NCBI RefSeq assembly: GCF_900105985.1
Contig: NZ_FNUB01000005.1
Coordinates: 1,426,001-1,490,000 of the forward strand
DNA length: 64,000 nucleotides
DNA from: Tenacibaculum sp. MAR_2010_89
GTDB taxonomy: Bacteria; Bacteroidota; Bacteroidia; Flavobacteriales; Flavobacteriaceae
Direction: 5' to 3'
A program made the position numbers and the translations under genes. Of the stretch, positions 9,204 to 18,596 are shown one piece after another (the stretch's first letter is position 1; each line of letters opens with the position of its first letter). The notes below the pieces were generated by a model. It was not told the DNA's origin. It made no database searches and saw only the letters and a list, made by a program, of their open reading frames with translations.

Positions 9204-10208
9204 ATGTCAAACATTTACAAAGAAATACAAAAACGAATTCTCGTGCTCGATGGAGCAATGGGAACTATGCTTCAGGAATATAAATTCACTGAAGAAGATT
9301 TTCGTGGAGAACGTTTTAAAGAGTATCCTACACCTTTACAAGGTAATAATGATTTGTTGTCAATAACTCAACCTGAAGCGGTAAAAGAAGTACATAGAAA
9401 ATACTTTGCAGCAGGTGCAGATATTGTTGAAACAAATACTTTTTCTGGAACTACAATTGCTATGGCTGATTATCAAATGGAACATTTGGTATATGAATTA
9501 AATTATGAATCAGCCAAAATAGCTAAAGAAGTAGCTCAAAAATTTACAGAAAAAGAACCTCATAAACCAAGGTTTGTAGCAGGTTCAATAGGACCAACTA
9601 ATAGAACAGCAAGTATGTCTCCAGATGTAAATGATCCTGGATATAGAGCAGTAACTTTTGATGAATTAAGAATAGCTTATAAACAACAAGTAGAAGCTTT
9701 AATTGATGGAGGAGCAGATCTTTTATTAGTTGAAACTGTATTTGATACTTTAAATGCAAAAGCAGCATTGTTCGCTATTGAAGAGGTAAAAGGAGAACGA
9801 AATATTGATATTCCTATTATGGTTTCCGGAACAATTACTGATGCATCAGGAAGAACATTATCAGGGCAAACTGCGGAAGCTTTTCTTATTTCTATTTCTC
9901 ATATTCCATTATTATCTGTAGGATTTAATTGTGCTTTAGGGGCAAATTTATTACAACCTCATTTAGAAGCTATAGCTTCGAAAACAGATTTTGCTATTTC
10001 TGCACATCCTAATGCTGGGTTACCAAATGCTTTTGGTGAGTATGATGAAACACCACAAGAAACAGCTAGTCAAATCGAAGAATATTTAAAAAAGGACTTA
10101 ATAAATATCATTGGAGGGTGTTGTGGTACAAGACCTGCTCATATTAAAGCTATTGCTGAAGTAGCTGTTAATTATAAACCAAGAAGAACATTAGCAATAC
10201 AAAAATAG
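9204..10208 (+). CDS. metH: Methionine synthase, homocysteine-binding module (split MetH, part 1)
   Basis: Separate N-terminal module of cobalamin-dependent methionine synthase; it binds and activates homocysteine through zinc. The 334-aa protein has the homocysteine methyltransferase motifs [17 protein letters not shown] and GPTNRT. The zinc cysteines lie in GFNCALG and in the terminal [11 protein letters not shown]. In proteobacteria this module is fused to the rest of MetH; in Bacteroidota a two-gene form is common. The second gene starts about 80 bp downstream. Expression is expected to follow the SAM riboswitch directly upstream. Confidence 0.94.
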   Translation: MSNIYKEIQKRILVLDGAMGTMLQEYKFTEEDFRGERFKEYPTPLQGNNDLLSITQPEAVKEVHRKYFAAGADIVETNTFSGTTIAMADYQMEHLVYELNYESAKIAKEVAQKFTEKEPHKPRFVAGSIGPTNRTASMSPDVNDPGYRAVTFDELRIAYKQQVEALIDGGADLLLVETVFDTLNAKAALFAIEEVKGERNIDIPIMVSGTITDASGRTLSGQTAEAFLISISHIPLLSVGFNCALGANLLQPHLEAIASKTDFAISAHPNAGLPNAFGEYDETPQETASQIEEYLKKDLINIIGGCCGTRPAHIKAIAEVAVNYKPRRTLAIQK

Positions 10209-10290
10209 TAAGTCATGGTTAATGTAAATAAAATTATTAAATGTTGAATTTCCTGAACTATATAGATAGATGATTGAAGAAAGAAAAAAC

Positions 10291-12945
10291 ATGAAATTAA
10301 GTGGTTTAGAACCCTTAATAATTACACCAGAAAGTAATTTCATAAATGTAGGAGAACGTACCAATGTAGCTGGATCGAGAAAGTTTTTGCGATTAATTAA
10401 AGAGGAGAAATTTGATGAAGCCTTGGCTATAGCTCGTCATCAGGTAGATGGAGGTGCTCAAATTATTGATATAAACATGGACGATGGTTTAATTGATGGA
10501 AAAGAAGCCATGGTACGTTTTTTAAATTTGATTGCGGCTGAGCCTGATATTTGTCGTGTTCCTATAATGATTGATAGTTCAAAATGGGAAATTATTGAAG
10601 CTGGATTACAAGTTGTACAAGGAAAGTCAGTTGTAAATTCTATTAGTTTAAAAGAAGGAGAAGAAAAATTTATTTGGGAAGCAACTCAAATAAAAAGATA
10701 TGGAGCTGCCCTAATAGTAATGGCTTTCGATGAGGTTGGACAGGCTGATAATTATGAACGTAGAATTGAAATTGCTGAACGTTCATATAGGGTATTAGTT
10801 GATAAAGTTGGGTTTCCTTCCGAAGACATTATTTTCGATTTAAACATATTTCCAGTGGCTACTGGTATGGAAGAGCACCGTAAAAACGCAATAGATTTTA
10901 TTGAAGCTACCCGTTGGGTACGAGAAAATTTACCAAATGTAAGTGTAAGTGGAGGGGTGAGTAATGTATCATTTTCTTTTAGAGGAAATAATAGTGTAAG
11001 AGAAGCAATGCATTCTGTATTTTTATATTACGCTATTCAAGCGGGAATGAATATTGGGATAGTAAACCCTACTATGTTAGAGGTGTATGATGATATTCCA
11101 AAGGATTTATTAGAACACATTGAAGATGTAATTTTAGATAGAAGAGAGGATGCTACTGAACGATTATTAGACTTTGCTGAAACCGTAAAAGGGAAGAAGA
11201 AAGAAGATGATGGAAAAGCATTAGAGTGGCGTAAATTACCATTGCAAGAAAGAATAACACATGCTTTGGTAAAAGGGATAGATGCTTTTATTGTAGAGGA
11301 TGCTGAAGAAGCTAGATTAGGAGTAGAGAGACCTTTGCACGTAATTGAAGGGAATTTAATGGCGGGAATGAATGTTGTTGGTGATTTATTTGGTGCAGGA
11401 AAAATGTTTTTACCTCAAGTGGTTAAATCTGCACGAGTAATGAAAAAAGCTGTTGGATATTTAAACCCTTTTATTGAAGCAGAAAAAGGAGAAAAACAGC
11501 AAGCTTTAGGTAAGGTTTTAATGGCTACTGTTAAAGGTGATGTTCATGATATCGGGAAGAATATTGTTTCTGTAGTTTTAGGATGTAATAATTATGAAAT
11601 TGTTGATTTAGGGGTAATGGTGCCACCTGAAAAAATTATTGAAACAGCAAAAAAAGAAAATGTAGATGCCATAGGATTAAGTGGTTTAATAACACCTTCT
11701 TTAGATGAAATGGTTTACTTAGCAAAAGAAATGGAACGTCAAAATTTTGAAGTTCCTTTATTAATTGGAGGAGCTACAACTTCAAAAGCACACACAGCTG
11801 TTAAAATAGATACTCAATATAAAAATGCGGTAGTTCATGTAAATGATGCTTCCAGGGCCGTTACTGTTGTTGGTGATTTATTGAATAAGAACACTAAAAA
11901 TGAGTATGTAGCAAAACTTAAAAAAGATTATGAAGAGTTTCGTGAAAAATTTCTTAAAAGAGGTAAAACGAAAGCATATATAACTATTCAAGAAGCCCGT
12001 AAGCGTAAATTTAAAATAGATTGGAGTATATCAAATATTTCAAAGCCAAAAGAATTAGGAATTCAAACATTAGAACAATTGAGTTTAAAAGAATTAATAC
12101 CTTTTATTGATTGGTCTCCTTTCTTTAGGTCATGGGATTTACATGGTAAATTCCCTGCTATTTTAGTTGATGATGTTGTAGGAGAGCAAGCTACAAGTTT
12201 GTATGAAGATGCTCAGAATATGCTTCAAGAAATTGTAGATAATCAATTGTTAAAACCTAAAGCTATTTTTGGGTTATTTGAGGCTAATACTACTAATGAT
12301 GACGATATTTCAATTAAGAAAAAAGGTAAAGAAATAGCCGTTTTTAGAACTCTTCGTCAACAATTAAAAAAGAGAGATGATAAACCAAGTTTTGCTTTGT
12401 CAGATTTTATAGCTCCAAACGATTCGAATAAAACGGATTATATGGGAGCGTTTTGTACGGCAATTTTTGGAGCTGATGAATTAGCGAATACTTATAAGAG
12501 TAATGATGATGATTATAACGGAATTATGGTACAAGCTATTGCTGATCGTTTTGCGGAAGCCTTTGCAGAGTATTTGCATCATAGAGTACGAACAATACAT
12601 TGGGGATATGGTGCAGATGAAAATTTAACAAATGAAGATTTAATAAAAGAAAATTATAAAGGAATTCGTCCCGCTCCTGGATATCCTGCTTGTCCTGATC
12701 ATTTAGAGAAAGAAACAATTTGGGAGTTATTAAATGTTGAAGAAAAAATTGGAGTAACCTTAACGGAAAGCCTCGCAATGTGGCCAGCTGCAGCTGTTTC
12801 AGGATATTATTTTGCAAATGAAGAGGCTAAATACTTTGGATTAGGAAAAATAATTGATGATCAAGTTAGAGATTTTGCAACTAGAAAAAATATTTCTTTA
12901 GATAAAGCAAGAAAATGGCTTCATCCTGCAATTGCTGACAATTAA
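10291..12945 (+). CDS. metH: Methionine synthase, folate/cobalamin/AdoMet modules (split MetH, part 2)
   Basis: Carries the remaining MetH modules in order. First is the pterin-binding domain ([12 protein letters not shown] near the N-terminus). Next is the B12-binding cap and Rossmann domain with the cobalamin lower-ligand motif DVHDIGKNI. Last is the C-terminal AdoMet reactivation domain ([28 protein letters not shown]). Methyl groups pass from methyltetrahydrofolate via cobalamin to homocysteine held on the partner protein. I chose ATG 10291 (MKLSGLEPL, 884 aa). An in-frame ATG at 10270 would add seven residues (MIEERKN) with no obvious homology. Confidence 0.95.
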   Translation: MKLSGLEPLIITPESNFINVGERTNVAGSRKFLRLIKEEKFDEALAIARHQVDGGAQIIDINMDDGLIDGKEAMVRFLNLIAAEPDICRVPIMIDSSKWEIIEAGLQVVQGKSVVNSISLKEGEEKFIWEATQIKRYGAALIVMAFDEVGQADNYERRIEIAERSYRVLVDKVGFPSEDIIFDLNIFPVATGMEEHRKNAIDFIEATRWVRENLPNVSVSGGVSNVSFSFRGNNSVREAMHSVFLYYAIQAGMNIGIVNPTMLEVYDDIPKDLLEHIEDVILDRREDATERLLDFAETVKGKKKEDDGKALEWRKLPLQERITHALVKGIDAFIVEDAEEARLGVERPLHVIEGNLMAGMNVVGDLFGAGKMFLPQVVKSARVMKKAVGYLNPFIEAEKGEKQQALGKVLMATVKGDVHDIGKNIVSVVLGCNNYEIVDLGVMVPPEKIIETAKKENVDAIGLSGLITPSLDEMVYLAKEMERQNFEVPLLIGGATTSKAHTAVKIDTQYKNAVVHVNDASRAVTVVGDLLNKNTKNEYVAKLKKDYEEFREKFLKRGKTKAYITIQEARKRKFKIDWSISNISKPKELGIQTLEQLSLKELIPFIDWSPFFRSWDLHGKFPAILVDDVVGEQATSLYEDAQNMLQEIVDNQLLKPKAIFGLFEANTTNDDDISIKKKGKEIAVFRTLRQQLKKRDDKPSFALSDFIAPNDSNKTDYMGAFCTAIFGADELANTYKSNDDDYNGIMVQAIADRFAEAFAEYLHHRVRTIHWGYGADENLTNEDLIKENYKGIRPAPGYPACPDHLEKETIWELLNVEEKIGVTLTESLAMWPAAAVSGYYFANEEAKYFGLGKIIDDQVRDFATRKNISLDKARKWLHPAIADN

Positions 12946-12955
12946 AAGAGGTGAA

Positions 12956-13198
12956 ATGGAAACAAAATTTATAGAATTAAATTTAAAGAGCCATATTATT
13001 TCTCATGGATATGATGAAAATAATAAAGAAGTTACAGAGGAGATAATTGTTGGTGAATTCTCTTCTAAATTGATAGCAATCAATAGAATTAAATCTTTAA
13101 GTAAAAAATATGTATTAACTGATTATATAGATGGAAGGTTGATTTATTGGGAATATCAAGAATCGTATGATTTAGTTAAAAAACAATTATTAGAATAA
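12956..13198 (+). CDS. Conserved small protein of the methionine cluster, unknown function
   Basis: An 80-aa soluble protein beginning METKFIELNLKSHIISHG, with no cysteine clusters or membrane segment. The frame is open from 12932, but ATG 12956 avoids overlap with metH and is preceded by the purine-rich AAAAGAGGTG. Its stop overlaps the metF start (TAATG at 13196-13200), so translation is probably coupled to metF. Position between metH and metF under the SAM riboswitch suggests a role in one-carbon or methionine metabolism. I do not recognise the family and assign no function. Confidence 0.75.
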   Translation: METKFIELNLKSHIISHGYDENNKEVTEEIIVGEFSSKLIAINRIKSLSKKYVLTDYIDGRLIYWEYQESYDLVKKQLLE

Positions 13199-14154
13199 TG
13201 AAAGTTACAGATCACATAAAAAAAGCAAAAGATAAAACGTTATTCTCTTTTGAAATAGTTCCACCACAAAAAGGACAAAATATACAAGAATTATATAATA
13301 ACATTGATCCTTTAATGGAATTTAAACCTCCTTTTATTGATGTAACAACATCAAGAGAAGAGCATGTTTATATACCAAAAGAAAATGGATTATTAGAGCA
13401 GAAAATAACAAGAATGCGACCAGGAACTGTTGGTATTTGTGCATCATTAAAATACAAGTATGATGTAGATGCAATACCACATGTTTTGTGTGGTGGATTT
13501 ACAAAGGAAGAAACTGAATATGTATTAGTTGATTGTCATTATTTAGGATTAGATAACGTGATGGCTTTAAGAGGAGATGCAAGAAAAGATCAACAATATT
13601 TTAAAGCCTCTAATGGAGGAAATACCTATGCTTCTGATTTAGTAGGTCAAATTAGCGATTTAAATAAAGGGAAGTATTTGCATGAAATTATTGAAACCCC
13701 TTATAAAGCTGATTTTTGTATTGGAGTAGCTGGTTATCCAGAAAAACATTTAGAATCTCCAAGTTTAGAAAGTGATTTAAAACGGTTAAAAGAAAAAGTA
13801 GACGCGGGAGCTGATTATGTGGTAACTCAAATGTTTTTTGATAATTCTAAATATTTCAATTTTGTTAAAAAGGCAAAAGAGATAGGAATTAATGTACCTA
13901 TTATTCCAGGAATAAAACCTTTAGCTGTAAAAAGGCACTTACAAATTTTACCACAAATTTTTCGTTTAGATTTACCGCAAGATTTAGTAAATGCAGTTGA
14001 AAACTGTAACACTAATAAAGAAGTGAGGCAAGTTGGAATTGAATGGGCTATTCAGCAAAGTAAAGAATTAATAAAAGCGGGTGTTCCTGTAGTTCATTAT
14101 TATTCAATGGGGAAATCAAGTAATATAAAAGCTATTGCGAGCGAAGTTTTTTAA
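13198..14154 (+). CDS. metF: 5,10-methylenetetrahydrofolate reductase
   Basis: FAD enzyme reducing methylenetetrahydrofolate to methyltetrahydrofolate, the methyl donor of the methionine synthase encoded just upstream. The 318-aa protein has the TIM-barrel MTHFR features LFSFEIVPPQKG at the N-terminus, the FAD-binding segment NVMALRGDAR and the ADYVVTQMFFDN motif. It is the last gene of the riboswitch-headed methionine run. A hairpin with T-rich flanks follows within 30 bp of the stop. Confidence 0.96.
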   Translation: MKVTDHIKKAKDKTLFSFEIVPPQKGQNIQELYNNIDPLMEFKPPFIDVTTSREEHVYIPKENGLLEQKITRMRPGTVGICASLKYKYDVDAIPHVLCGGFTKEETEYVLVDCHYLGLDNVMALRGDARKDQQYFKASNGGNTYASDLVGQISDLNKGKYLHEIIETPYKADFCIGVAGYPEKHLESPSLESDLKRLKEKVDAGADYVVTQMFFDNSKYFNFVKKAKEIGINVPIIPGIKPLAVKRHLQILPQIFRLDLPQDLVNAVENCNTNKEVRQVGIEWAIQQSKELIKAGVPVVHYYSMGKSSNIKAIASEVF

Positions 14155-14180
14155 TTTAATCGAACTTATGAAATTAATAA

Positions 14181-14217
14181 AAGCTCCTTTTTTAATAGTA
14201 TTTAAAAAGAGGAGCTT
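14181..14217. terminator. Bidirectional terminator hairpin between convergent genes
   Basis: aagctcctttttt (14181-14193) pairs with aaaaagaggagctt (14204-14217). T-runs lie on both strands between metF (+) and the nitroreductase gene (-). Confidence 0.8.
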
Positions 14218-14270
14218 CTTTATCTTTAAAGGTAATAATAGAAATTGAAATCAAATGTTTTTTATGAATT

Positions 14271-14963
14271 TCATTCATAAAAAACAGCCATTTCATCTAA
14301 AGTTTTTCTTTTTAAATCAGGAACATAAACAGGTGTTTTTGGGTACCCAACAGGGAGTAATAAAAAAGCTCTTTCATTGACTGGCCTGTTTAATATACTT
14401 GTTAAAAAATTCATAGGACTAGGCGTGTGTGTAAGTGTTACCAATCCCGCGTTATGAATAGCTGAAATAAGCATTCCACAAGAAATCCCTATCGATTCAT
14501 TAACATAGTAATTATTACATTTTTCTCCGTTTATATCAAAATCATAGGACTTTTTAAAAACAACAATTAACCATGGAGCGTCTTCTAAAAAAGGTTTGTG
14601 CATATCTGTGGCTAAATGCTCTAGATCTTTTTTCCAACGTTCACTCATTCGATGTTCATATCCTTCTTTTTCCTCTATTTCAGCAGCAATTTTAATTTTA
14701 GTTTTTATAAAAGGATTTGAAACAGCGCAAAACGTCCAAGGTTGATGATGCGCACCAGAAGGAGCAGTTGATGCACTTTTTATTATATTTTCAATTACTT
14801 CCTTTGGTATTGGTTCAGAAGAAAATTCTCTTACGGATCTTCTTTTGTTAATCCATTCATAGAAAATTTCACTTTTTTCAATCATTTCTTTTTTGGATAT
14901 TTTAATTGAATCATATTTGATATGATTGTATCCATTGATGTTAATGTTTTTTGAAAGTTCCAT
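14271..14963 (-). CDS. Nitroreductase-family flavoprotein, iodotyrosine deiodinase-like
   Basis: FMN-dependent oxidoreductase of 230 aa. From memory of the animal enzyme, the match to iodotyrosine deiodinase is close throughout: RRSVREFS, STAPSGAHHQPWTF, NESIGISCGMLI, HNAGLVTLTHTP, LLLPVGYP and VPDLKRKTLDEM. The three residues that clamp the halotyrosine zwitterion in the family align as E98, Y102 and K123. It lacks the membrane anchor of the animal protein and is cytosolic. Expected reaction: reductive removal of halogen from halotyrosines. Substrate and physiological role here are inference. The gene stands alone, convergent with metF. Confidence 0.85.
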   Translation of the reverse strand: MELSKNININGYNHIKYDSIKISKKEMIEKSEIFYEWINKRRSVREFSSEPIPKEVIENIIKSASTAPSGAHHQPWTFCAVSNPFIKTKIKIAAEIEEKEGYEHRMSERWKKDLEHLATDMHKPFLEDAPWLIVVFKKSYDFDINGEKCNNYYVNESIGISCGMLISAIHNAGLVTLTHTPSPMNFLTSILNRPVNERAFLLLPVGYPKTPVYVPDLKRKTLDEMAVFYE

Positions 14964-15091
14964 AATTGAAATTATTATTTTTTTAAATCTTGAAAATAAG
15001 ATTTTTATTATACTAATTTAAGAAAATATTTTATAGTGTATTATTGTTTTAAAATGGAAAATATTTGGAAGGAAGAGATTTTTTACAATTG

Positions 15092-15613
15092 TTAGTGTAT
15101 TTTTAATACTTCTTTTTGTTTACCTTCTTTAAATTGTACTTCAGCTGTTAGTTTTCCATCTTCAATAGCGTAAACCTTCCATATTCCGTGTCTTAATCCG
15201 TTTTTCATCAAACCCACTCCGGCTAAATGTCCTTTTTCGTGAAACCATTTCATTAACCCGTTTGCTAATCCATTTTTATAATACCCTTCTAATACTAAAG
15301 TGCCATTATTCGACCATTCTTTATGTAGTCCTTCTTTTTGATTATTTATAAAAGCTCCTTCACTTTTTATCTGACCGTTTTTATAGAATTTTTTTAAAAC
15401 TTTTATTTTTTTATCTTTTTTGTAATGGAAAGATTTTGAGGTGTCGGTGTATAGGGTTTTAGAATTATTGTTATTTGTTTTTTGTTCTTTTTTGTATTGT
15501 TTAACACACCCATAGTAATTCGATAGTATTAAAACTAATAGAAGCGATTTTATAAGAGCATTTAGTTTGATAATGTAAAAACCTTGTTTACTTATGATCT
15601 CTTTTTTTAGCAT
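15092..15613 (-). CDS. MORN-like repeat envelope protein (YwqK-type)
   Basis: A 173-aa protein with a hydrophobic N-terminal segment (LIKSLLLVLILSNYYGC) whose terminal cysteine could be a lipidation site, although YYGC is a poor lipobox. The rest is a series of about 22-residue MORN_2-type repeats: FYKNGQIKSEGAFINNQ, EWSNNGTLVLEGYYKNG, WFHEKGHLAGVGLMKNG. Related YwqK-like proteins are often labelled antitoxins, but there is no evidence for that here. The ORF overlaps the end of the upstream gene by 26 bp, so either the two are coupled or the true start is further in. Confidence 0.7.
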   Translation of the reverse strand: MLKKEIISKQGFYIIKLNALIKSLLLVLILSNYYGCVKQYKKEQKTNNNNSKTLYTDTSKSFHYKKDKKIKVLKKFYKNGQIKSEGAFINNQKEGLHKEWSNNGTLVLEGYYKNGLANGLMKWFHEKGHLAGVGLMKNGLRHGIWKVYAIEDGKLTAEVQFKEGKQKEVLKIH

Positions 15614-16049
15614 ACTTAAATTTACTGAATTTTTTAGGAAGTTTATTCGTTACTTCAAGTTTGTTAGATGTTATGGTTGGTTTTATTTTAATAACTTTAG
15701 TATCGTTATCAATTTCAATTTCATGTTTACTTCTCATATTCACTACATCAATATGTAATACCTTAAAGTGATGTTTACCTTTTTTAAGGTTTATTATAAC
15801 ATATTCATTAGGTCTTATTTGACCAAGCGGCTTATTGTCAAGCCATATATTTAAACGAGCAGTATTGTCAATTTTGTGTAAAATATTTGAGCCATTATAA
15901 ATTAAAATATTACCATTACCTAAATCATTTAATCGAATATTTTTTATAGTTGTTTTTACAAAGTTATATTGAGAAGTTATAGGTTTTAATGCGCAGGAAT
16001 TTAAAAGGATAAGGGTAAATAAAGTAATAGTCAGTTTTAATTTTTTCAT
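15588..16049 (-). CDS. Predicted lipoprotein, unknown function
   Basis: A 153-aa protein starting MKKLKLTITLFTLILLNSC, a clear signal peptide with lipobox LNSC at residues 16-19, so outer- or inner-membrane lipoprotein. The mature part is beta-rich, with LNIWLDNKPLGQIRPNEYV and LKKGKHHFKVLHID. This resembles the PEGA/DUF2846 pattern in which a short polypeptide is presented on the periplasmic side. Its 3' end overlaps the MORN-like gene, so both are probably one transcript. Confidence 0.7.
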   Translation of the reverse strand: MKKLKLTITLFTLILLNSCALKPITSQYNFVKTTIKNIRLNDLGNGNILIYNGSNILHKIDNTARLNIWLDNKPLGQIRPNEYVIINLKKGKHHFKVLHIDVVNMRSKHEIEIDNDTKVIKIKPTITSNKLEVTNKLPKKFSKFKYAKKRDHK

Positions 16050-16231
16050 CTTAAGTTTTATTAAGGCTTAGTGTTGGAGACTTTCTAGTTTTAAACGATC
16101 AATTTTTAATTTTTCTTATTTTTCTGTGACAATATAGAAATTTAAAAATAATATATTTCTAATTAACGCAACATTAGATTTTTATTATTTATTGTTTAAC
16201 TTGAAAATTTTTATGATGATTAAATTGAATA

Positions 16232-16258
16232 AAAAAGCCTGGATTTACCAGGCTTTTT
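16232..16258. terminator. Intrinsic terminator (both strands)
   Basis: Perfect 11-bp stem: aaaaagcctgg (16232-16242) and ccaggcttttt (16248-16258), loop attta. It lies 20 bp past the stop of the minus-strand gene ending at 16278. Confidence 0.88.
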
Positions 16259-16277
16259 GTTTAATTATACATAGTTT

Positions 16278-17843
16278 TTAGTGTTTTGGTATACTTGCGC
16301 TTCCATCTGGAACAGCTGTATAAAGTTCAATGCTTTTGATAGAACCAGCCTTTCGTTTTCCATTAACCATTTCAGTACTTCTTACTGTAGTTAGGCAAGT
16401 ATTTCCTTTCCCACCGTCAGTTCCCAAAGAAAGGATTACTTCGTCTTCATTTTTATCAATAAAACCTACGATATACATTAAAGGTACAATAGTTAAAGTT
16501 TTATAAGATGTACCGTGATATTCGATTTCAGAGTTACTTTTAATTACAATCGTTTTATTTGATGTTGCAGTAACTTTCATAGGAGCTCCTGCAAACCCCA
16601 TTAAAGGAACTACATTAAGTAACGTTTCTCCTGTGAACTGAGCAACATTATAACTCCCTGAAATACTCACAACCGAACCATAGTAACTACCAGCATTTTT
16701 ATAGACACTTTTGTATTGACGAGTAAATTTGATTTTTAGGTCACTCCCTACTGGAGTTGTAATTGGAACTGTAAGCTCCCAACTGTTTCCATTTTGAATG
16801 AATGACATGGTGCTGTCAAAAGTATACACGGTAGAGGAAGTTCCATCTAAAGAAACACCAAGAGTAACTGTATAATCTTCTGTACCATCTTTGTGAGTTT
16901 TGTACTGTCCTTCTATAGATATGAATGCATTATTAAATACTTGAGAACTTGAATTGATGTGATAAAATCCAGCAAACTTAGCCAATTCTTTACTTGCTGT
17001 ATTTGTTCCATTAATAGGTTTCTTAACAGGAGTCGCAGTTACTGTTTGTAATGAACGAGGAATAGATAAATGACTATTTTTTAATGAAAAAAGATCGTTA
17101 CATACCATTCCTCCTTCTGCAGAAGTTCCCATAATAATGCTATAATTAAATAAACCATCTAATGAGCTGAAAGAAAATACATACATGTTAAGGTTGTAAA
17201 CGAAAAGACCCACATTTTGAAGGTTACCTTTATTACCTCCTATGTTGGTATAGTTGTATTGAAGTGTATTGTTTGTTCCTATTTTAAGAATCTCTGCTCC
17301 TTTTCCTTTGTCTTCGTAGTAGGTACCAGCATACATAGCCATTGGAATTGGATTGTTGTAGGTTTCTCCATTGATGTTTTCTATTGCTCCACTTAAACCT
17401 TGAGTTACCTTACCTTTAAAAGATGAGGTAATTTGCTGAGTGTTGTCTTTACGTGTAAACTCTATAGTGAAATTTGGCACATCACTATTTACATCGGCCT
17501 GAGCTGTTAAGGTAGTTCCTGTCCATTCTATAGTTTTGAAAGCCTTGTGTGGTCCAGTAAGATGATATACGTTAGAGTTAACACCGTCTGGTGAATAGAT
17601 TAGTGCTACATGAGGAGTTACTTCACCATTTTTAACCAATAGATTAGTATCAATAGTAAGGAAAGAACCTGTGTTATTAAGGGCATAGTAACCATTGAAT
17701 GAAATTAGTGGCTCTGCATCTCCAATTGGGTTTACATATGGCGCATCACTTTCTGCTATTTTTAAAAGATAGTTATGTAATTCAGTAGTTTGTTCTGCAG
17801 ATTTGCTCGTTTTTTGAATTGGTGGAATTGTTAAATTTGACAT
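16278..17843 (-). CDS. Unknown protein made of two homologous halves
   Basis: I do not recognise this family. Start ATG 17843 (MSNLTIPPIQKTSKS, 521 aa) is preferred over the upstream in-frame codon at 17894, which would add a cysteine/tyrosine-rich stretch. There is no signal peptide. The protein is internally duplicated. FNGYYALNNTGSFLTIDTN near residue 50 matches FAGFYHINSSSQVFNNAFI near 290, and both halves continue through IYSPDG/VSLDG, IEFTRKD/IKFTRQY, a G(A/S)...G-T-Y-..-P(M/L)MA.AG segment and a closing L-x-LGTDGG-like strand. It reads like a tandem lipocalin/beta-barrel-like fold. A perfect terminator follows. Confidence 0.65.
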   Translation of the reverse strand: MSNLTIPPIQKTSKSAEQTTELHNYLLKIAESDAPYVNPIGDAEPLISFNGYYALNNTGSFLTIDTNLLVKNGEVTPHVALIYSPDGVNSNVYHLTGPHKAFKTIEWTGTTLTAQADVNSDVPNFTIEFTRKDNTQQITSSFKGKVTQGLSGAIENINGETYNNPIPMAMYAGTYYEDKGKGAEILKIGTNNTLQYNYTNIGGNKGNLQNVGLFVYNLNMYVFSFSSLDGLFNYSIIMGTSAEGGMVCNDLFSLKNSHLSIPRSLQTVTATPVKKPINGTNTASKELAKFAGFYHINSSSQVFNNAFISIEGQYKTHKDGTEDYTVTLGVSLDGTSSTVYTFDSTMSFIQNGNSWELTVPITTPVGSDLKIKFTRQYKSVYKNAGSYYGSVVSISGSYNVAQFTGETLLNVVPLMGFAGAPMKVTATSNKTIVIKSNSEIEYHGTSYKTLTIVPLMYIVGFIDKNEDEVILSLGTDGGKGNTCLTTVRSTEMVNGKRKAGSIKSIELYTAVPDGSASIPKH

Positions 17844-18091
17844 GATTAGAAGTATTGTGCTGTAATAACAGCTGGTTAGTAAATTCTGAATCAAATTTCA
17901 AAAGATTAAGGCAAAAGAAGAATAAAAATGTAATGACGTTTTATTTAATTGTCACAAGAGGGGATAAATATAGAATAAGAAAAAGCACTACAATTATATC
18001 AATTCTATAAATTGAAGATAAATAGAAGTTTTAAGGAGTTATATTTAACTAATCGTATGTTATTATATCTAGGTATTTGTTCGTGACTTGT

Positions 18092-18284
18092 TATTTTTTT
18101 AGTTTCATAACTTCTTCTAATAATGGAGCAAGTCCATTTTTTGTTATCGTATCATTATTCCAAAAACTCAAAAGACAGCTAACATAATTATCTCTTACTT
18201 TAGTAGATACATAATAAAATGTCAAAGTTTTTCCGCCGGATATACTTCCTAAAACTGAAGTTATACCAGTAAAATTATTTTTAC
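18092..18284 (-). pseudogene. 3' remnant of an unknown cassette gene
   Basis: On the minus strand an open frame ends ...LSFWNNDTITKNGLAPLLEEVMKLKK-stop and reads back about 64 codons (NNFTGITSVLGSISGGK...). An in-frame TGA then interrupts it. The frame one base over continues upstream as CADTHLKRTEVK, so a frameshift is one explanation. No complete start is available. The composition is protein-like, but the function is unknown. It sits at the far end of the palindrome-separated gene array. Confidence 0.5.
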
Positions 18285-18330
18285 CTCAGTTCTTTTTAAG
18301 TGCGTATCTGCACATAATTGGGTAATGTTA

Positions 18331-18596
18331 GCTAACGGTCTCGTATAACCATCATTTACTGGTTAATATGCGTTAATTTTCGGTTTAACACAGATCTTTG
18401 CAATTCCGAGTGGATACGGACGTAGTCGAATCCGCCGTAATTGCGGTTATACATCTTATGTTTACAAAGTAGTAAATTTAAGTATTAAACCAGAAAGTAC
18501 AAAAGAGAGGATTAATATATGATGAAACTTACAGAAATACTTTGGTTAAAAATTAAACAAAAATTAGTTGTTTTTTACCACAGTTCTTTGTTAGCC
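18331..18596. repeat. Palindromic intergenic repeat A, split by an IS110 remnant
   Basis: Left arm taacggtctcgtataacc (from 18333); right arm aattgcggttatac (18439-18452) is its imperfect reverse complement. The IS remnant 18453-18589 follows, and the palindrome resumes as gttagcc (18590-18596). The TAA stop of the radical SAM gene lies inside that last piece. The arms resemble those of the other palindromes of this region, although the interior differs. Confidence 0.65.
18453..18589 (+). mobile_element. Internally deleted IS110-family copy (137 bp)
   Basis: The first 63 bp match the left end of the complete element at 24523-24585 with 3 differences. The last 82 bp match its right end at 25662-25743 with 5 differences. 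The two parts overlap in the octamer aggattaa (18508-18515), which occurs at both breakpoints of the full element. The 1084 bp between the two octamers account exactly for the size difference. Confidence 0.9.

Noticed and set aside
10270..10290. Upstream ATG for the second metH gene
   Set aside because: The seven extra residues (MIEERKN) are not typical, while MKLSGLEPL at 10291 fits the family start.
12536..12817. 93-codon minus-strand ORF inside metH
   Set aside because: Antisense shadow of the conserved AdoMet-binding domain of methionine synthase.
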